Part shown: positions 45,477-55,589 of the stretch, piece by piece
How positions within the stretch are numbered: the stretch's first letter is position 1
How the letters are laid out: each line of letters begins with the position of its first letter
Position numbers and translations under genes: made by a program
NCBI RefSeq assembly: GCF_008274825.1
Contig: NZ_CP030848.1
Span: 3,409,618 to 3,473,617 of the forward strand
Source: Sphingobacterium hotanense
Lineage (GTDB): Bacteria; Bacteroidota; Bacteroidia; Sphingobacteriales; Sphingobacteriaceae
Reading direction: 5' to 3'
DNA length: 64,000 bases
The notes under the pieces: generated by a model
The model's input: the letters and a program-made list of their open reading frames with translations, nothing else
Told to the model about the DNA's origin: nothing
The model's database searches: none

Positions 45477-46748
45477 ATGTTGCAATTAAATTACATCCGT
45501 GAAAACAGGGATAAGGTAGTTGAAAGACTTGCTATTAAGAATTTCAACGACGCTGATTTGGTAGACCAGATCATAGCATTGGATGAACAACGTCGTAAAA
45601 TCCAAAACCAGTCTGACTCTATTGCTGCGGAAGCTAATTCGTCGGCAAAACAGATTGGCGATTTAATGCGCCAGGGCAAAAAAGAAGAAGCTGAAGCTAT
45701 CAAATCGCAATCCGCATCATATAAGGAACAACTAAAAGAATTTACAGAAGAGCTGGAACGAGTTGAAATTGAGCTACATAATAAATTAATTCAACTCCCA
45801 AATCTTCCTCACACTTTAGTTCCAAAGGGAATTACTCCTGAGGAAAATGAGGTTGTATTGGAAAATGGTGATAAACCTGCGCTTGCCGAAGACGCATTAC
45901 CGCATTGGGAGCTTGCTGCAAAATATGACATCATCGATTTCGAACTTGGAACCAAAGTTACTGGCGCTGGTTTCCCTGTTTACAAAGGTAAAGGGGCAAG
46001 ATTGCAGCGAGGTTTAATCAACTTCTTCTTAGATGAAGCCAGCAAAATGGGATACCGCGAAGTTCAAGTGCCGATTGTGGTGAACGAAGCGTCAGCATAT
46101 GCTACCGGTCAGTTACCAGATAAAGAAGGTCAAATGTACCATGTGGTAAATGATGATCTTTATTTAATTCCAACAGCGGAAGTGCCTATTACGAATATCT
46201 ATAGAGATACAATTGTAAAAGCGGAGGATTTTCCGATAAAACATTGTGGTTATACGCCATGTTTTCGTCGTGAAGCGGGTTCCTATGGAGCGCATGTACG
46301 TGGGTTGAATCGTCTTCATCAATTTGATAAAGTAGAGTTAGTACAAATTGTTCATCCGGATCAATCCTATGCTACTTTAGAGGAAATGAGCACCTATGTT
46401 CAATCATTGTTGCAGAAATTGGGACTTCCGTATCGTGTGTTACGTCTTTGTGGCGGCGACATGAGCTTTACATCGGCTATGACTTATGATATGGAAACTT
46501 ACAGTGCTGCACAGAAACGATGGTTGGAAGTGTCTTCCGTGTCTAACTTTGAAACCTATCAAGCGAATCGCTTAAAAGTTCGTTTCAAGAATGATGAAGG
46601 CAAAACGCAACTCGCACATACACTGAATGGTTCTGCACTAGCACTGCCGCGTATCGTTGCTACACTATTGGAAAATAATCAAACAGAAAAGGGAATAAAG
46701 ATTCCTGAGGTATTAGTTCCTTACGTTGGTTTTGAATATATCGACTAA
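45477..46748 (+). CDS. serS: Seryl-tRNA synthetase
   Basis: 423 aa class II synthetase. The N-terminal helical arm (1-110, coiled coil that grips the long variable arm of tRNA-Ser) is followed by motif 2 CFRREAGSYGAHVRGL and motif 3 HTLNGSALALPRIVATLLEN. Ends with the family tail VLVPYVGFEYID. Followed by a clear terminator. Confidence 0.98.
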   Translation: MLQLNYIRENRDKVVERLAIKNFNDADLVDQIIALDEQRRKIQNQSDSIAAEANSSAKQIGDLMRQGKKEEAEAIKSQSASYKEQLKEFTEELERVEIELHNKLIQLPNLPHTLVPKGITPEENEVVLENGDKPALAEDALPHWELAAKYDIIDFELGTKVTGAGFPVYKGKGARLQRGLINFFLDEASKMGYREVQVPIVVNEASAYATGQLPDKEGQMYHVVNDDLYLIPTAEVPITNIYRDTIVKAEDFPIKHCGYTPCFRREAGSYGAHVRGLNRLHQFDKVELVQIVHPDQSYATLEEMSTYVQSLLQKLGLPYRVLRLCGGDMSFTSAMTYDMETYSAAQKRWLEVSSVSNFETYQANRLKVRFKNDEGKTQLAHTLNGSALALPRIVATLLENNQTEKGIKIPEVLVPYVGFEYID

Positions 46749-46766
46749 GCAAACAACGAAACATAG

Positions 46767-46798
46767 AAAGGGCTATCCAAATCGGATAGCCCTTTTTT
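46767..46798 (+). terminator. serS terminator
   Basis: 12-bp stem AAAGGGCTATCC / GGATAGCCCTTT with a 5-nt loop and T-run, 18 bp after the stop codon. Confidence 0.92.
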
Positions 46799-46820
46799 AT
46801 GTATAGCTGCTTAGAAATCG

Positions 46821-47816
46821 TTAGGCTGTTGCCAATACCTTTTGCTCAATTAACGGCTTAGACTCATGTGCAGGAACAGAACGTTCCATGCTCCATTCCC
46901 AATCGAATTGCATAGAGACTGCTAAATGATCCGATAATGCCTGATTGTTTGCATTGGTAAACAAGACACTTTCGACCTGATAATCCTTAGGCAAAAATTT
47001 CAGATGCTCGCTATCTCTAAAGAAAATCTTGTCTAGACTTTCTGTGTCATTATTCAGCGAGAGCATATGCTGTGCAACAAATTTCGGAATGATTTCTGGG
47101 AATACGTTCTTCCGTAGGAAATTCACCCATCCATCGGTCAGACCGGTCGACTCAATGAATTCATAGAGGTTATCACGTTTGTATGCATAATGTGCATTAA
47201 AGTCGCCCATTACTATCAACGGTTTCCCTTCAGAGTGTTCATTAATGTACTTCGCCAGCTGCCTAAAATTCTCTCGGCGAGCTCTCGTTGCACGAGCGAC
47301 ATCACTAGAGTTTGCATGAACATTATAAACATCAACAATAATCCCCGGTGCCAATTGAATTTGTGTAAAACTAAAGCCTTTGACTGTCCAACAATCGGGA
47401 CCAGAACAATGGCGCCATGGGATGCGGTGATAGGATAAAATGGGAAAATGGGATAGAGTATTCAAACCGTCTCCAATCGGTATTTTACCTTTATGATTGG
47501 TTTTATATTCATGTTCATTGCGGGAGTAGAAGGAGTTATTATAATTAAAATCTTCTTGCACATTCACGATGTCAAAAGACTTTATTTTTTCTCCAATCTC
47601 AGCGATAGCTTCTCTTCTGATGGTTTTGGCGGCAGAGATTCCTTGAGGTAATCCGGCTATATTATATGTAAGGACACTAAATTCGCCCTTGATTACCGAA
47701 GCATCCTCTTCTTGTTTTTCGTGAGGAAAATCAACCGATATGAGTTTGTTTTTTAAGTTGTTAAAAACAAACAAGAAAGCGATTACTAAACCTACAATAA
47801 TTAATAGTACAGTCAT
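46821..47816 (-). CDS. Endonuclease/exonuclease/phosphatase-fold protein, membrane anchored (paralog 1)
   Basis: 331 aa. One N-terminal hydrophobic helix (MTVLLIIVGLVIAFLFVF) then a DNase-I-like domain: VLTYNIAGLP (strand 1), IVNVQEDFNYN with the metal-binding Glu, IVMGDFNAHY with Asp/Asn, and the C-terminal SDHLAVSM. The AGLP and QED motifs resemble sphingomyelinase-C-like members rather than AP endonucleases, so the substrate may be a phospholipid or a nucleic acid. About 60% similar by eye to the next gene, 4 bp away. Confidence 0.88.
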   Translation of the reverse strand: MTVLLIIVGLVIAFLFVFNNLKNKLISVDFPHEKQEEDASVIKGEFSVLTYNIAGLPQGISAAKTIRREAIAEIGEKIKSFDIVNVQEDFNYNNSFYSRNEHEYKTNHKGKIPIGDGLNTLSHFPILSYHRIPWRHCSGPDCWTVKGFSFTQIQLAPGIIVDVYNVHANSSDVARATRARRENFRQLAKYINEHSEGKPLIVMGDFNAHYAYKRDNLYEFIESTGLTDGWVNFLRKNVFPEIIPKFVAQHMLSLNNDTESLDKIFFRDSEHLKFLPKDYQVESVLFTNANNQALSDHLAVSMQFDWEWSMERSVPAHESKPLIEQKVLATA

Positions 47817-47820
47817 TTAT

Positions 47821-48873
47821 CTATAATTTGGCGTCAGCATATGTTTGTTCTCTCGCAGCATGGAGTGGCGACACATCGGGTGAAGAACACTCATCTTGCT
47901 TTTCTATTATCTCCCATCGAAAAGCCATTGAAATGGCACAATGGTCTGAAAGCGCCACTCCCTCTTTAGTTTGAAAGAGTTCTTTTTCTACCCGATAGCC
48001 TTCTGGAATCATACTTAGTTTCGAACTGCCACGAAAGTATATTTTATCTATACTTTCACAGGCTTCATCAACATCCAAAGCTAATCGTGCTTTAAATCCG
48101 GACACAACTTCGGGTATTTCTCCCCTGTTCCTAACTTCAACCCAACCATCTATCATTCCCGTTTCTTTTTTGAAATCACGGATATTATCCTCAGAAAAAG
48201 TATAATGGGCGTTGAAGTCTCCCATAATCAGTACAGCCTCCCCTTCGGAATGCTGCTTCACATAAGCGGCAAATTGAAGAAGATTCTGCTTTCGCGCTAC
48301 AATTGCATCTTTGTTATCCTGGGCTGTGGCATGTATGTTATAGACGTCCAAGAACACGCCTTTACTAAGCTCCATACGTGTATAACTAAATCCTTTGGGG
48401 GTCAAACAATCGGCGCCACTGCAGTCCTTCCACGCTACGCGTTCGATCGCAACGATAGGATATTTAGACAAGGTGCTAAGTCCGTCACTAAAGGGAATTG
48501 TTCCCATAGCTTCCGTACGGTATGGATGCGAATTGTCGGCATATAGAAATTCGTTATAATTAAAATCCTCCTGCACATTCACAATATCGAAATGATTAAT
48601 TCGCTGCCCTATGCTTCGTATACTGCTTGCTCGTGGTGTTTTCGCCGAGGATATGATTTGGGGCAAACCCGCAACATTGTAAGTCAAGACCTTTAGCTCT
48701 CCTGACATTGCTTCACTAAGGTTTGCAGTAGGGACGGAAACAAGCTGCTGGGAATTCTTGTTGGGTTTAAAACTGAGTATGAAACTAAGGCTGCAAAAAA
48801 GTAAGGTGAGTAAACCAAGCAACCTGAAATTCCAAGCTCTACTTTTTCGTGGATAAGGAAGATTGATTAGCAT
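47821..48873 (-). CDS. Endonuclease/exonuclease/phosphatase-fold protein, membrane anchored (paralog 2)
   Basis: 350 aa with a single N-terminal helix (about 17-36) and the same catalytic motifs: VLTYNVAGLPQIISSAKTPR, IVNVQEDFNYNEF, WKDCSGADCLTPKGFSYTRM, VLIMGDFNAHYTF and SDHCAISM. Clearly a tandem duplicate of the downstream gene. The paired cysteines in DCSGADCL are conserved in both (HCSGPDCW) and are likely a disulfide, consistent with an extracytoplasmic location. Confidence 0.88.
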   Translation of the reverse strand: MLINLPYPRKSRAWNFRLLGLLTLLFCSLSFILSFKPNKNSQQLVSVPTANLSEAMSGELKVLTYNVAGLPQIISSAKTPRASSIRSIGQRINHFDIVNVQEDFNYNEFLYADNSHPYRTEAMGTIPFSDGLSTLSKYPIVAIERVAWKDCSGADCLTPKGFSYTRMELSKGVFLDVYNIHATAQDNKDAIVARKQNLLQFAAYVKQHSEGEAVLIMGDFNAHYTFSEDNIRDFKKETGMIDGWVEVRNRGEIPEVVSGFKARLALDVDEACESIDKIYFRGSSKLSMIPEGYRVEKELFQTKEGVALSDHCAISMAFRWEIIEKQDECSSPDVSPLHAAREQTYADAKL

Positions 48874-48897
48874 ATGTATCTAAACTTTGCTCTATTA

Positions 48898-48905
48898 CAA
48901 AATTA
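48898..48905 (-). promoter_or_regulatory. Candidate -7 element of the tandem EEP genes
   Basis: Minus-strand TAATTTTG fits TAnnTTTG, 25 bp before the ATG at 48873. No -33 match. Confidence 0.45.
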
Positions 48906-49080
48906 GAAGGGCATTGTAACCTATTCCTTTAGTTAAGATTAAACATTTGTTTATTGAAATAAAGGAAAAGATTAACTCATAACATCCCGGCAATATCATC
49001 TTTATAATTCCTTAATAAATTCTTCTCAAAGACTAAATATGAGGCTCTTACCTTTATCAGAACCCTTTAAACACTACGAT

Positions 49081-50256
49081 ATGAAAAAGGTTGCTTTTTT
49101 CTCAGAAATGCTTATTGAAGATTTCGATGGTGCCGCAAGAACTATGTTTCAGCTGATTAATCGAATCGATCAGTTTTCATATTCCTACTTTTTCATCTAT
49201 GGGGTTGGTCCGGAGGAATTCCGAAATTTCAAAAGTCTTAAAGTGCCAACACTCAGAATTCCAATAAACGATGATTACTCTATTGCTGTACCGCAACTCG
49301 CAAAAAATAAAATTGAACAAGCTTTAGATAAATTTCAACCGGATGTTATTCATATCGCCACGCCTTCCATGCTTGGCTTTTTTGCATTGAAATATGCGAG
49401 AAGAAGAAATATCCCTGTTATCAGCATCTACCACACGCATTTCATATCCTATATTGCTTATTACCTTCGAAACTTAAACGCCTTGATTCGTCCTACAGAA
49501 CAATGGATGAAGAAAACGATGCAACGTTTCTACAACAATTGCCAGCGAGTCTATGTTCCTACAGTCAATATAATGCAGGAACTTCATCAGCTTGGAATCG
49601 AACAGGAAAGATTAGCGATATGGCAGAGGGGTATTGATTGTGAACTTTTCAGTCCTGCAAAGAAAAACACTGCTTATCTAGAGCGTTTGACACGAAACAA
49701 TAAACCAACTATTCTTTTTGCAAGTCGTTTGGTTTGGGAAAAAAACATTGAAACTTTGATTGCCATATACCGTCACTTAGAACACGAAGGCATGCCTTAC
49801 AATCTCGTCGTGGCAGGTGATGGCGCAGCAAAGAATGATGCAATGGAACATATGCCTCAGGCCATATTCTTAGGAAAATTGTCTCATGAGGAGCTTTCTA
49901 TGTTATATGCTTCCTCGGATGCATTTGTCTTTACCTCTACCTCAGAAACCTACGGGAATGTGGTTATTGAAGCTATGGCTTCCGGCTTGCCTTCTGTAAT
50001 TGCCAATGGAGGAGGAAGTGGAAGTTTAGTGGATCATGGTCGAACAGGATTTAAATGCACGCCAAATAATGCGAAAGAATATGTTCACTACTTACATAAA
50101 ATACTAAACAATAAAATTCTACATCACGAGATCGCGGACGCTGGACTGCAATATGTTAAACGGTTAGACTGGAACAGTCTTGCAGACATCTATTTCGCCG
50201 AAATCGATAGCTTGGCTGGACATTCATCGAACGATGTAATATGGGCGGCAAGCTAG
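49081..50256 (+). CDS. Glycosyltransferase family 4-type
   Basis: 391 aa from the ATG at 49081 (MKKVAFFSEML); the frame is open from an ATG at 49039 but those 14 residues do not look like part of the fold. GT-B Rossmann layout: donor-binding domain with TILFASRLVWEKNIETLI and the EX7E region STSETYGNVVIEAMASGLP. Probably transfers a hexose from an NDP-sugar to a lipid. The stop overlaps the next gene by 16 bp. Confidence 0.88.
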   Translation: MKKVAFFSEMLIEDFDGAARTMFQLINRIDQFSYSYFFIYGVGPEEFRNFKSLKVPTLRIPINDDYSIAVPQLAKNKIEQALDKFQPDVIHIATPSMLGFFALKYARRRNIPVISIYHTHFISYIAYYLRNLNALIRPTEQWMKKTMQRFYNNCQRVYVPTVNIMQELHQLGIEQERLAIWQRGIDCELFSPAKKNTAYLERLTRNNKPTILFASRLVWEKNIETLIAIYRHLEHEGMPYNLVVAGDGAAKNDAMEHMPQAIFLGKLSHEELSMLYASSDAFVFTSTSETYGNVVIEAMASGLPSVIANGGGSGSLVDHGRTGFKCTPNNAKEYVHYLHKILNNKILHHEIADAGLQYVKRLDWNSLADIYFAEIDSLAGHSSNDVIWAAS

Positions 50257-51278
50257 TCAATCGAAACTGGGTTAAGCTGTTGGTTCTATGCATCGTCATC
50301 AGCTTTATCGTCATCTTCCTCGTAAATACAGATATCGATAGTACCAAGCAAGCCTTACGTTCAGTTGGTTTCAAATTTATCTATTTACTGATTATAACTT
50401 ATGTAGCCTATTTTTTCGGCACATGGTCTTGGCATGCTTGTTTGGGCAAAGAAAGAAAGAAAATATCGCTATTTCAATTATTCTCTGTACGACAAATCGG
50501 TGAAACTGTTGGACAATTCAATCCGACTAGTGTCGTTGGAGGAGATATCCTAAAAGCCAAACTTCTTCAGCCTTATCAAATAGACAAGGCCAAAGCATTA
50601 AGTACTGTTGCAGCTTCTCGAATAACAGCAGTGCTTTCACAAATACTTCTGTTTTTGATAGCCTGTCTGTTTCTGGTGTTTAATAATAAGCATCTCGCAT
50701 GGGTCGCCAACTGGGGATTTGGGTTTGCCGCACTTATATTTTTGCTATTATTAATTCAAGTCCTGTTTATTATTTGGATATCAAAGAGCCACGACCTAGA
50801 AAGACTGCAAAGTTCAGCGGATGCATCCTTTATTCGAAAACTAAAAAATCGAATTCAAAACTTGACTATTGATATAAGGATCTTTTATAAGAACGACAGA
50901 AAAATGTTCTGGTATTCCTATTTTCTTGCGGCAATCCATTGGATCATTGGAAGTTTAGAATTCTATCTAATCCTCATTTTATTGGGCTTTGACATTAGTA
51001 TCCTAGATGGACTATTGCTTGATATGAGCGTGATTGTATTCAAGAGCTTTGGAGCATTCATTCCCGGGCAACTTGGCATAGAAGAACTTGGGAACAAACT
51101 TATGTTGACTTTAGTGGGTATAAGTTCCACAACTGTGTGGATTACAGTTTCTATACTGCGAAGAGCAAGGCAGATCGTCTGGATAGGAATCGGCTTCATG
51201 CTATATTTTTTTATCAAAAAGGATGTTCAGCGTGCCGCGAAGTCAACATCAGACATAAAAATGCTCGATAGTCAATAA
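50241..51278 (+). CDS. UPF0104/lysylphosphatidylglycerol-synthase-type membrane protein
   Basis: 345 aa with eight or so membrane helices (WVKLLVLCIVISFIVIFLVN onwards). GETVGQFNPTSVVGGDILKAKLL and AFIPGQLGIEELGNKLML are landmarks of the LPG_synthase_TM family, which includes the flippase half of MprF. No lysyl-transferase domain. Placed between two GT4 enzymes, it may move or organise a glycolipid; this is inference. Confidence 0.85.
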   Translation: MGGKLVNRNWVKLLVLCIVISFIVIFLVNTDIDSTKQALRSVGFKFIYLLIITYVAYFFGTWSWHACLGKERKKISLFQLFSVRQIGETVGQFNPTSVVGGDILKAKLLQPYQIDKAKALSTVAASRITAVLSQILLFLIACLFLVFNNKHLAWVANWGFGFAALIFLLLLIQVLFIIWISKSHDLERLQSSADASFIRKLKNRIQNLTIDIRIFYKNDRKMFWYSYFLAAIHWIIGSLEFYLILILLGFDISILDGLLLDMSVIVFKSFGAFIPGQLGIEELGNKLMLTLVGISSTTVWITVSILRRARQIVWIGIGFMLYFFIKKDVQRAAKSTSDIKMLDSQ

Positions 51279-51306
51279 TTCTAGTTCTCACATAAAATTC
51301 AACGAT

Positions 51307-52536
51307 ATGCAATTGCTTAAACCTGAAATCCTCTTCGTTAGCCATAAATATCCTCCAGCGACTGGAGGTATGGAAAAACAAAGCTACGAACTTATTCAGG
51401 GCGTTGCTAAGCACACGAAGGTGCATTCATTAGTTTACAAAAAAGGAGAGCAGAATCTGATTACATTCTTTTTGGGGCTGAATCGAAAAATTCTTCAAAT
51501 GCTAAGGGATAATCCGGGGATACAGGTTATACACTTTAATGATGGATTGATCGCCTCGCTGGCACTTTATCATAAAGGCTATGAGCATATCAAAAGAGTT
51601 GTCACCCTACATGGTTTAGATGTCGTTTTCCCATTGCAATATTTTCAACAAAAAATTATTCCCCAGTTCAATAAGTACGATTTACTCATCACCGTAAGTC
51701 ATGCAACAGCAAAAGAAGCCGTATATCGAGGTATCTCGGAGAATAAGATAAGGATCATTGCCAATGGCGTCGATCATAAAATCGCAGATCAAAGCGAGAT
51801 GAAACTGGAACAACTTCAAACAAAATACCCTACCCTTCTATCAAAACCCAATTATCTAATCACTTTAGGTCGTCCAGTCAAAAGAAAGGGCTTTTCATGG
51901 TTGCTGAATCAGATTGTACGAGATTTACCAAAAGACTTTCAATTACTGATGGTTGGTCCCTTTAACACAGAACCAAAGTGGACAGAGAAATTGCTAAGGC
52001 TGCTGCCAAGAAAGTTATATCATTTGTTTACACTATTTCTCGGCTATCCATCCGACGAAGCGCAAATAAGACAATTATTGAAAGATCCTGAAATAGCGTC
52101 AAAGGTCGTGCACCTAGGAAAAGTTCCATTTCATGATTTGCAAGCCCTACTCGCGAATAGTGCAGCTTTTCTCATGCCAAACATTCATGTACCTGGTGAT
52201 ATGGAGGGGTTTGGTTTAGTCTGTTTGGAAGCATCTCTAGCTGGGACGCTGGTGCTTGCCTCTGCGACCGAGGGAATTACCGATGCAATTCATGATCGGA
52301 AAAACGGTATTCTCCTGCCTTCTGCAGACAAAGAAGCGTGGAAAACTATGATCATCCAAATGCTTGAAGACCCAACTGCCTTCAACGACTTAAAAAAGAG
52401 TTATCAGGCTTATTCGCGAGCACATTATAGTTGGGAGAAGATGGCATGCAATTATTGGGACGTTTTTCAGGAACTCGTTAAAGAAGACCAATTATCCTAC
52501 ATAGACCTAAAAAATGTAAGTCTTAGCAAAGTATAA
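51307..52536 (+). CDS. Glycosyltransferase family 4-type
   Basis: 409 aa GT-B enzyme. The N-terminal PPATGGMEKQSYEL loop, ITLGRPVKRKGFSWLL in the donor domain, and DMEGFGLVCLEASLAGT (EX7E region) are typical of GT4. Third gene of the GT4-UPF0104-GT4 set; 28 bp after the membrane protein. Confidence 0.9.
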   Translation: MQLLKPEILFVSHKYPPATGGMEKQSYELIQGVAKHTKVHSLVYKKGEQNLITFFLGLNRKILQMLRDNPGIQVIHFNDGLIASLALYHKGYEHIKRVVTLHGLDVVFPLQYFQQKIIPQFNKYDLLITVSHATAKEAVYRGISENKIRIIANGVDHKIADQSEMKLEQLQTKYPTLLSKPNYLITLGRPVKRKGFSWLLNQIVRDLPKDFQLLMVGPFNTEPKWTEKLLRLLPRKLYHLFTLFLGYPSDEAQIRQLLKDPEIASKVVHLGKVPFHDLQALLANSAAFLMPNIHVPGDMEGFGLVCLEASLAGTLVLASATEGITDAIHDRKNGILLPSADKEAWKTMIIQMLEDPTAFNDLKKSYQAYSRAHYSWEKMACNYWDVFQELVKEDQLSYIDLKNVSLSKV

Positions 52537-52768
52537 AGCATTGTCAAGTTGAATTGTATGCTAACTTGTTACCACATATTGTCTAAAGCCTTGCTGCTAT
52601 AATCTATTTCTATTTGATAAACTTCAAATCGTTCGTCCATACTCCTCCTCTTTAATCAACACAGGACCTTCAACGGTATTGCTCCATGCTTATAAGTAAA
52701 ATCATTTTTGTATTTTTACAAGGTTTGTGAGCATATCACAAACAGCATTAAAATTGACGGATTAGTAA

Positions 52769-55465
52769 ATGAGTGACGAAATCAACAACATAGACGACAA
52801 CAACGAATCGACCCAGAACCCAGACCAACAAAGCAGCACCGTTGCCCTTTCTGGTTTATATGAGAATTGGTTCCTAGATTATGCATCGTATGTTATTTTA
52901 GATCGTGCCGTGCCACATATCAATGACGGTTTCAAACCTGTTCAACGACGCATCCTGCATTCCCTAAAGGAAATGGATGATGGACGGTATAATAAGGCTG
53001 CAAACGTCATCGGTAATACCATGAAATACCACCCCCATGGGGATGCCTCTATCGGAGATGCTATGGTACAAATTGGGCAAAAGGACCTGTTGATTGATTG
53101 CCAGGGTAACTGGGGAGACCCTATTACGGGTGACTCCGCTGCTGCACCTCGTTATATCGAAGGACGATTATCCAAATTTGCAAACGAAGTTGTCTTCAAT
53201 CCGGATACTACAGATTGGCAATTGAGCTATGACGGTCGTAATAAAGAGCCCGTAACACTTCCTGTCAAATTCCCGCTTCTGCTTGCGCAGGGTGCCGAAG
53301 GAATTGCGGTAGGTCTTGCAACGAAGATTATGCCGCATAACTTCAATGAATTGATTGAAGGCTCTATACAAGTTTTACGGGGCGAACGTCCGTCTATTTA
53401 TCCTGACTTCCCTACTGGAGGTCTCGCCGATGTTTCGGGTTATAATGAAGGAAGACGTGGAGGCAAAATCCGCGTGAGAGCGAAGATTGAAGAGCGTGAT
53501 AAGAAAACCTTAGCCATAACAGAAATACCCTACGGAACAACGACCGGAAGCTTGATCGACAGTATTGTAACGGCGAACGAAAAGGGTAAGATCAAAATAA
53601 AAAAGATTGAAGATAATACAGCCGGAACGGTTGAAATTATGGTTCATCTTGCACCTGGAATCTCTCCGGATGTAACGATTGATGCCCTTTATGCATTTAC
53701 AGGCTGTGAAAGCTCCATCTCTCCAAACACCTGCGTAATCAAGAATAACAAGCCGCTCTTTATGAGTGTCAATGATATCTTGATCGAAAACACAAAACAG
53801 ACAAAAAGTCTCATAAAACAGGAGTTAGAAATCCGTTTGCATGAGTTACAGGAAAAAATCTTCTTTAGCTCACTTTTAAAGATTTTCATTCAGGAAGGGA
53901 TGTACAAGCATCCAGACTATGAGAATGCCGGCGATTTCGACACTGTTGTCACCGTTTTGAACCGCCTTTTCGAACCTTTCTTCCCGCAGTTCTATCGAGC
54001 AATTGAGCCAGAAGACTATAAACGTCTGATCGATAAGCCGATGAGCAGTATTACCAGATTTGACGTTAAAAAGGCTGACGAACAAATGAAATCTCTTGAA
54101 GACGACATCAAGGAAGTTCGTAAGAATTTAAGAAACCTGACAGAATACACCATTGAATGGTTCGAATATATTCGCGGCAAGTACGGGAAAGATCGCGGCC
54201 GCAAAACTGAACTACGTGTTTTCGATCGTGTAGAAGCTACCCAGGTAGCATTAGCCAATGCTAAACTATATGTCAACCGTGAAGAAGGATTCATAGGAAC
54301 GAACATGAAGAAAGACGAGCTTGTGGGCGATTGTTCTGATATCGACGATATCATCGTTTTCCGTGCAGATGGAAAATATTCTGTTGTCAAAGTTCAAGAT
54401 AAGGTCTTTGTCGGAAAAGATATTATACACGTCGCGGTATTCAAAAAAGGTGATGATCGCACCGTTTATAACGTGATATACAAAGATGGTGGTACTGGAA
54501 CAAGTTATATCAAACGATTCGCAGTAACAGGTGTGACGCGTGATAAAGATTATGATATTGGCAAAGCGACGAAAGGCTCTAAAATTCTGTATTTTACAGC
54601 AAATTCTAATGGCGAAGCTGAGGTAGTAAACATCCAACTAAAACCGCATTCAAAACTTCGTAAGCTAACTTTTGATATGGATTTTGCTGAAATCGCAATT
54701 AAGGGTAGAGCCTCGCAAGGAAATATTGTAAGCAAATATCCGGTTAAGAAAGTGTTGTTCAAAAGTGCCGGGGTTTCCACTCTTGCTGGACGCAAAATCT
54801 GGTATGACGATGTTTTAAAACGTCTAAATGCAGATGAAAGAGGACGATATCTAGGTGAGTTCGATGGTGATGATAAGATATTATTGACCATGAGCGATGG
54901 AAGTTATGAACTTTCAAACTTTGACCTTAGCAATCACTTCGATGATAAAATGACGCGAATGGAGAAGTTCCACCCGCAACAGGTTTATACTGCTATCCAC
55001 CAAGATAACAAAGGAACTTATTACGTGAAGCGTTTTAATTTTGATGACTTGCCAGTTGGAAAACGTATGAAGTTTATTGGCGAAGATAGTAAGCTTATTC
55101 TTCTTACCAACAATGATGAGCCGATGGTTTCTTTGGATATCCTTAAGGGTAAATCTCAGACAAAAGAGCATATCGATCAACCTTTAAATGAAATCGTTGA
55201 TGTGAAGGGAATGAAAGCTCAAGGAAATAGGCTGTCGTTCCATACAGTCAAAAAGATTAAATTGTTGAGTGAAGAAAAAGACCTTTCGACAGCTCCCGAA
55301 CCTATAAAGGAAGAAGCGACGGAGGTTCGCTCTACTGAAAATGTTGAAAGTCCGGCTGAAAACACAGAGAATACAGAAAAGAATGACGCATCTGATATTT
55401 CGTTAGAGATAACTAATCCAGACGATATTCAGATCGATGACTCTGGACAAATGGGATTGTTCTAG
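52769..55465 (+). CDS. parC: DNA topoisomerase IV subunit A (GyrA/ParC family)
   Basis: 898 aa. Breakage-reunion domain with the catalytic tyrosine Y129 in AAPRYIEGRLS, the helix-turn-helix YHPHGDASIGDAM (quinolone-site region) and the coiled coil at about 380-480. The C-terminal part has degenerate beta-pinwheel repeats without a clear GyrA box, which fits topoisomerase IV rather than gyrase. About 75 acidic residues form the tail. Upstream 232 bp contain no gene. Confidence 0.9.
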   Translation: MSDEINNIDDNNESTQNPDQQSSTVALSGLYENWFLDYASYVILDRAVPHINDGFKPVQRRILHSLKEMDDGRYNKAANVIGNTMKYHPHGDASIGDAMVQIGQKDLLIDCQGNWGDPITGDSAAAPRYIEGRLSKFANEVVFNPDTTDWQLSYDGRNKEPVTLPVKFPLLLAQGAEGIAVGLATKIMPHNFNELIEGSIQVLRGERPSIYPDFPTGGLADVSGYNEGRRGGKIRVRAKIEERDKKTLAITEIPYGTTTGSLIDSIVTANEKGKIKIKKIEDNTAGTVEIMVHLAPGISPDVTIDALYAFTGCESSISPNTCVIKNNKPLFMSVNDILIENTKQTKSLIKQELEIRLHELQEKIFFSSLLKIFIQEGMYKHPDYENAGDFDTVVTVLNRLFEPFFPQFYRAIEPEDYKRLIDKPMSSITRFDVKKADEQMKSLEDDIKEVRKNLRNLTEYTIEWFEYIRGKYGKDRGRKTELRVFDRVEATQVALANAKLYVNREEGFIGTNMKKDELVGDCSDIDDIIVFRADGKYSVVKVQDKVFVGKDIIHVAVFKKGDDRTVYNVIYKDGGTGTSYIKRFAVTGVTRDKDYDIGKATKGSKILYFTANSNGEAEVVNIQLKPHSKLRKLTFDMDFAEIAIKGRASQGNIVSKYPVKKVLFKSAGVSTLAGRKIWYDDVLKRLNADERGRYLGEFDGDDKILLTMSDGSYELSNFDLSNHFDDKMTRMEKFHPQQVYTAIHQDNKGTYYVKRFNFDDLPVGKRMKFIGEDSKLILLTNNDEPMVSLDILKGKSQTKEHIDQPLNEIVDVKGMKAQGNRLSFHTVKKIKLLSEEKDLSTAPEPIKEEATEVRSTENVESPAENTENTEKNDASDISLEITNPDDIQIDDSGQMGLF

Positions 55466-55482
55466 ACATCATATAAATAATG

Positions 55483-55511
55483 AGGGGGCATTCAAAGCCC
55501 CCTTCTATTTC
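55483..55511 (+). terminator. Probable terminator after parC
   Basis: AGGGGGC / GCCCCCT stem with a 7-nt loop followed by TCTATTTC, a weak U-tract, 18 bp past the stop codon. Confidence 0.7.
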
Positions 55512-55589
55512 TTATGAACGTTTCTGTTTTCAAAGGCTATCAAGCACTTTTCATCCCCATCGCTGACTCAAAGGAACCCTGATGGCTTT

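Noticed and set aside
52537..52768. tRNA or small RNA between the glycosyltransferase and parC
   Set aside because: No cloverleaf, CCA end or stable hairpin was found. I see only A/T-rich intergenic sequence.
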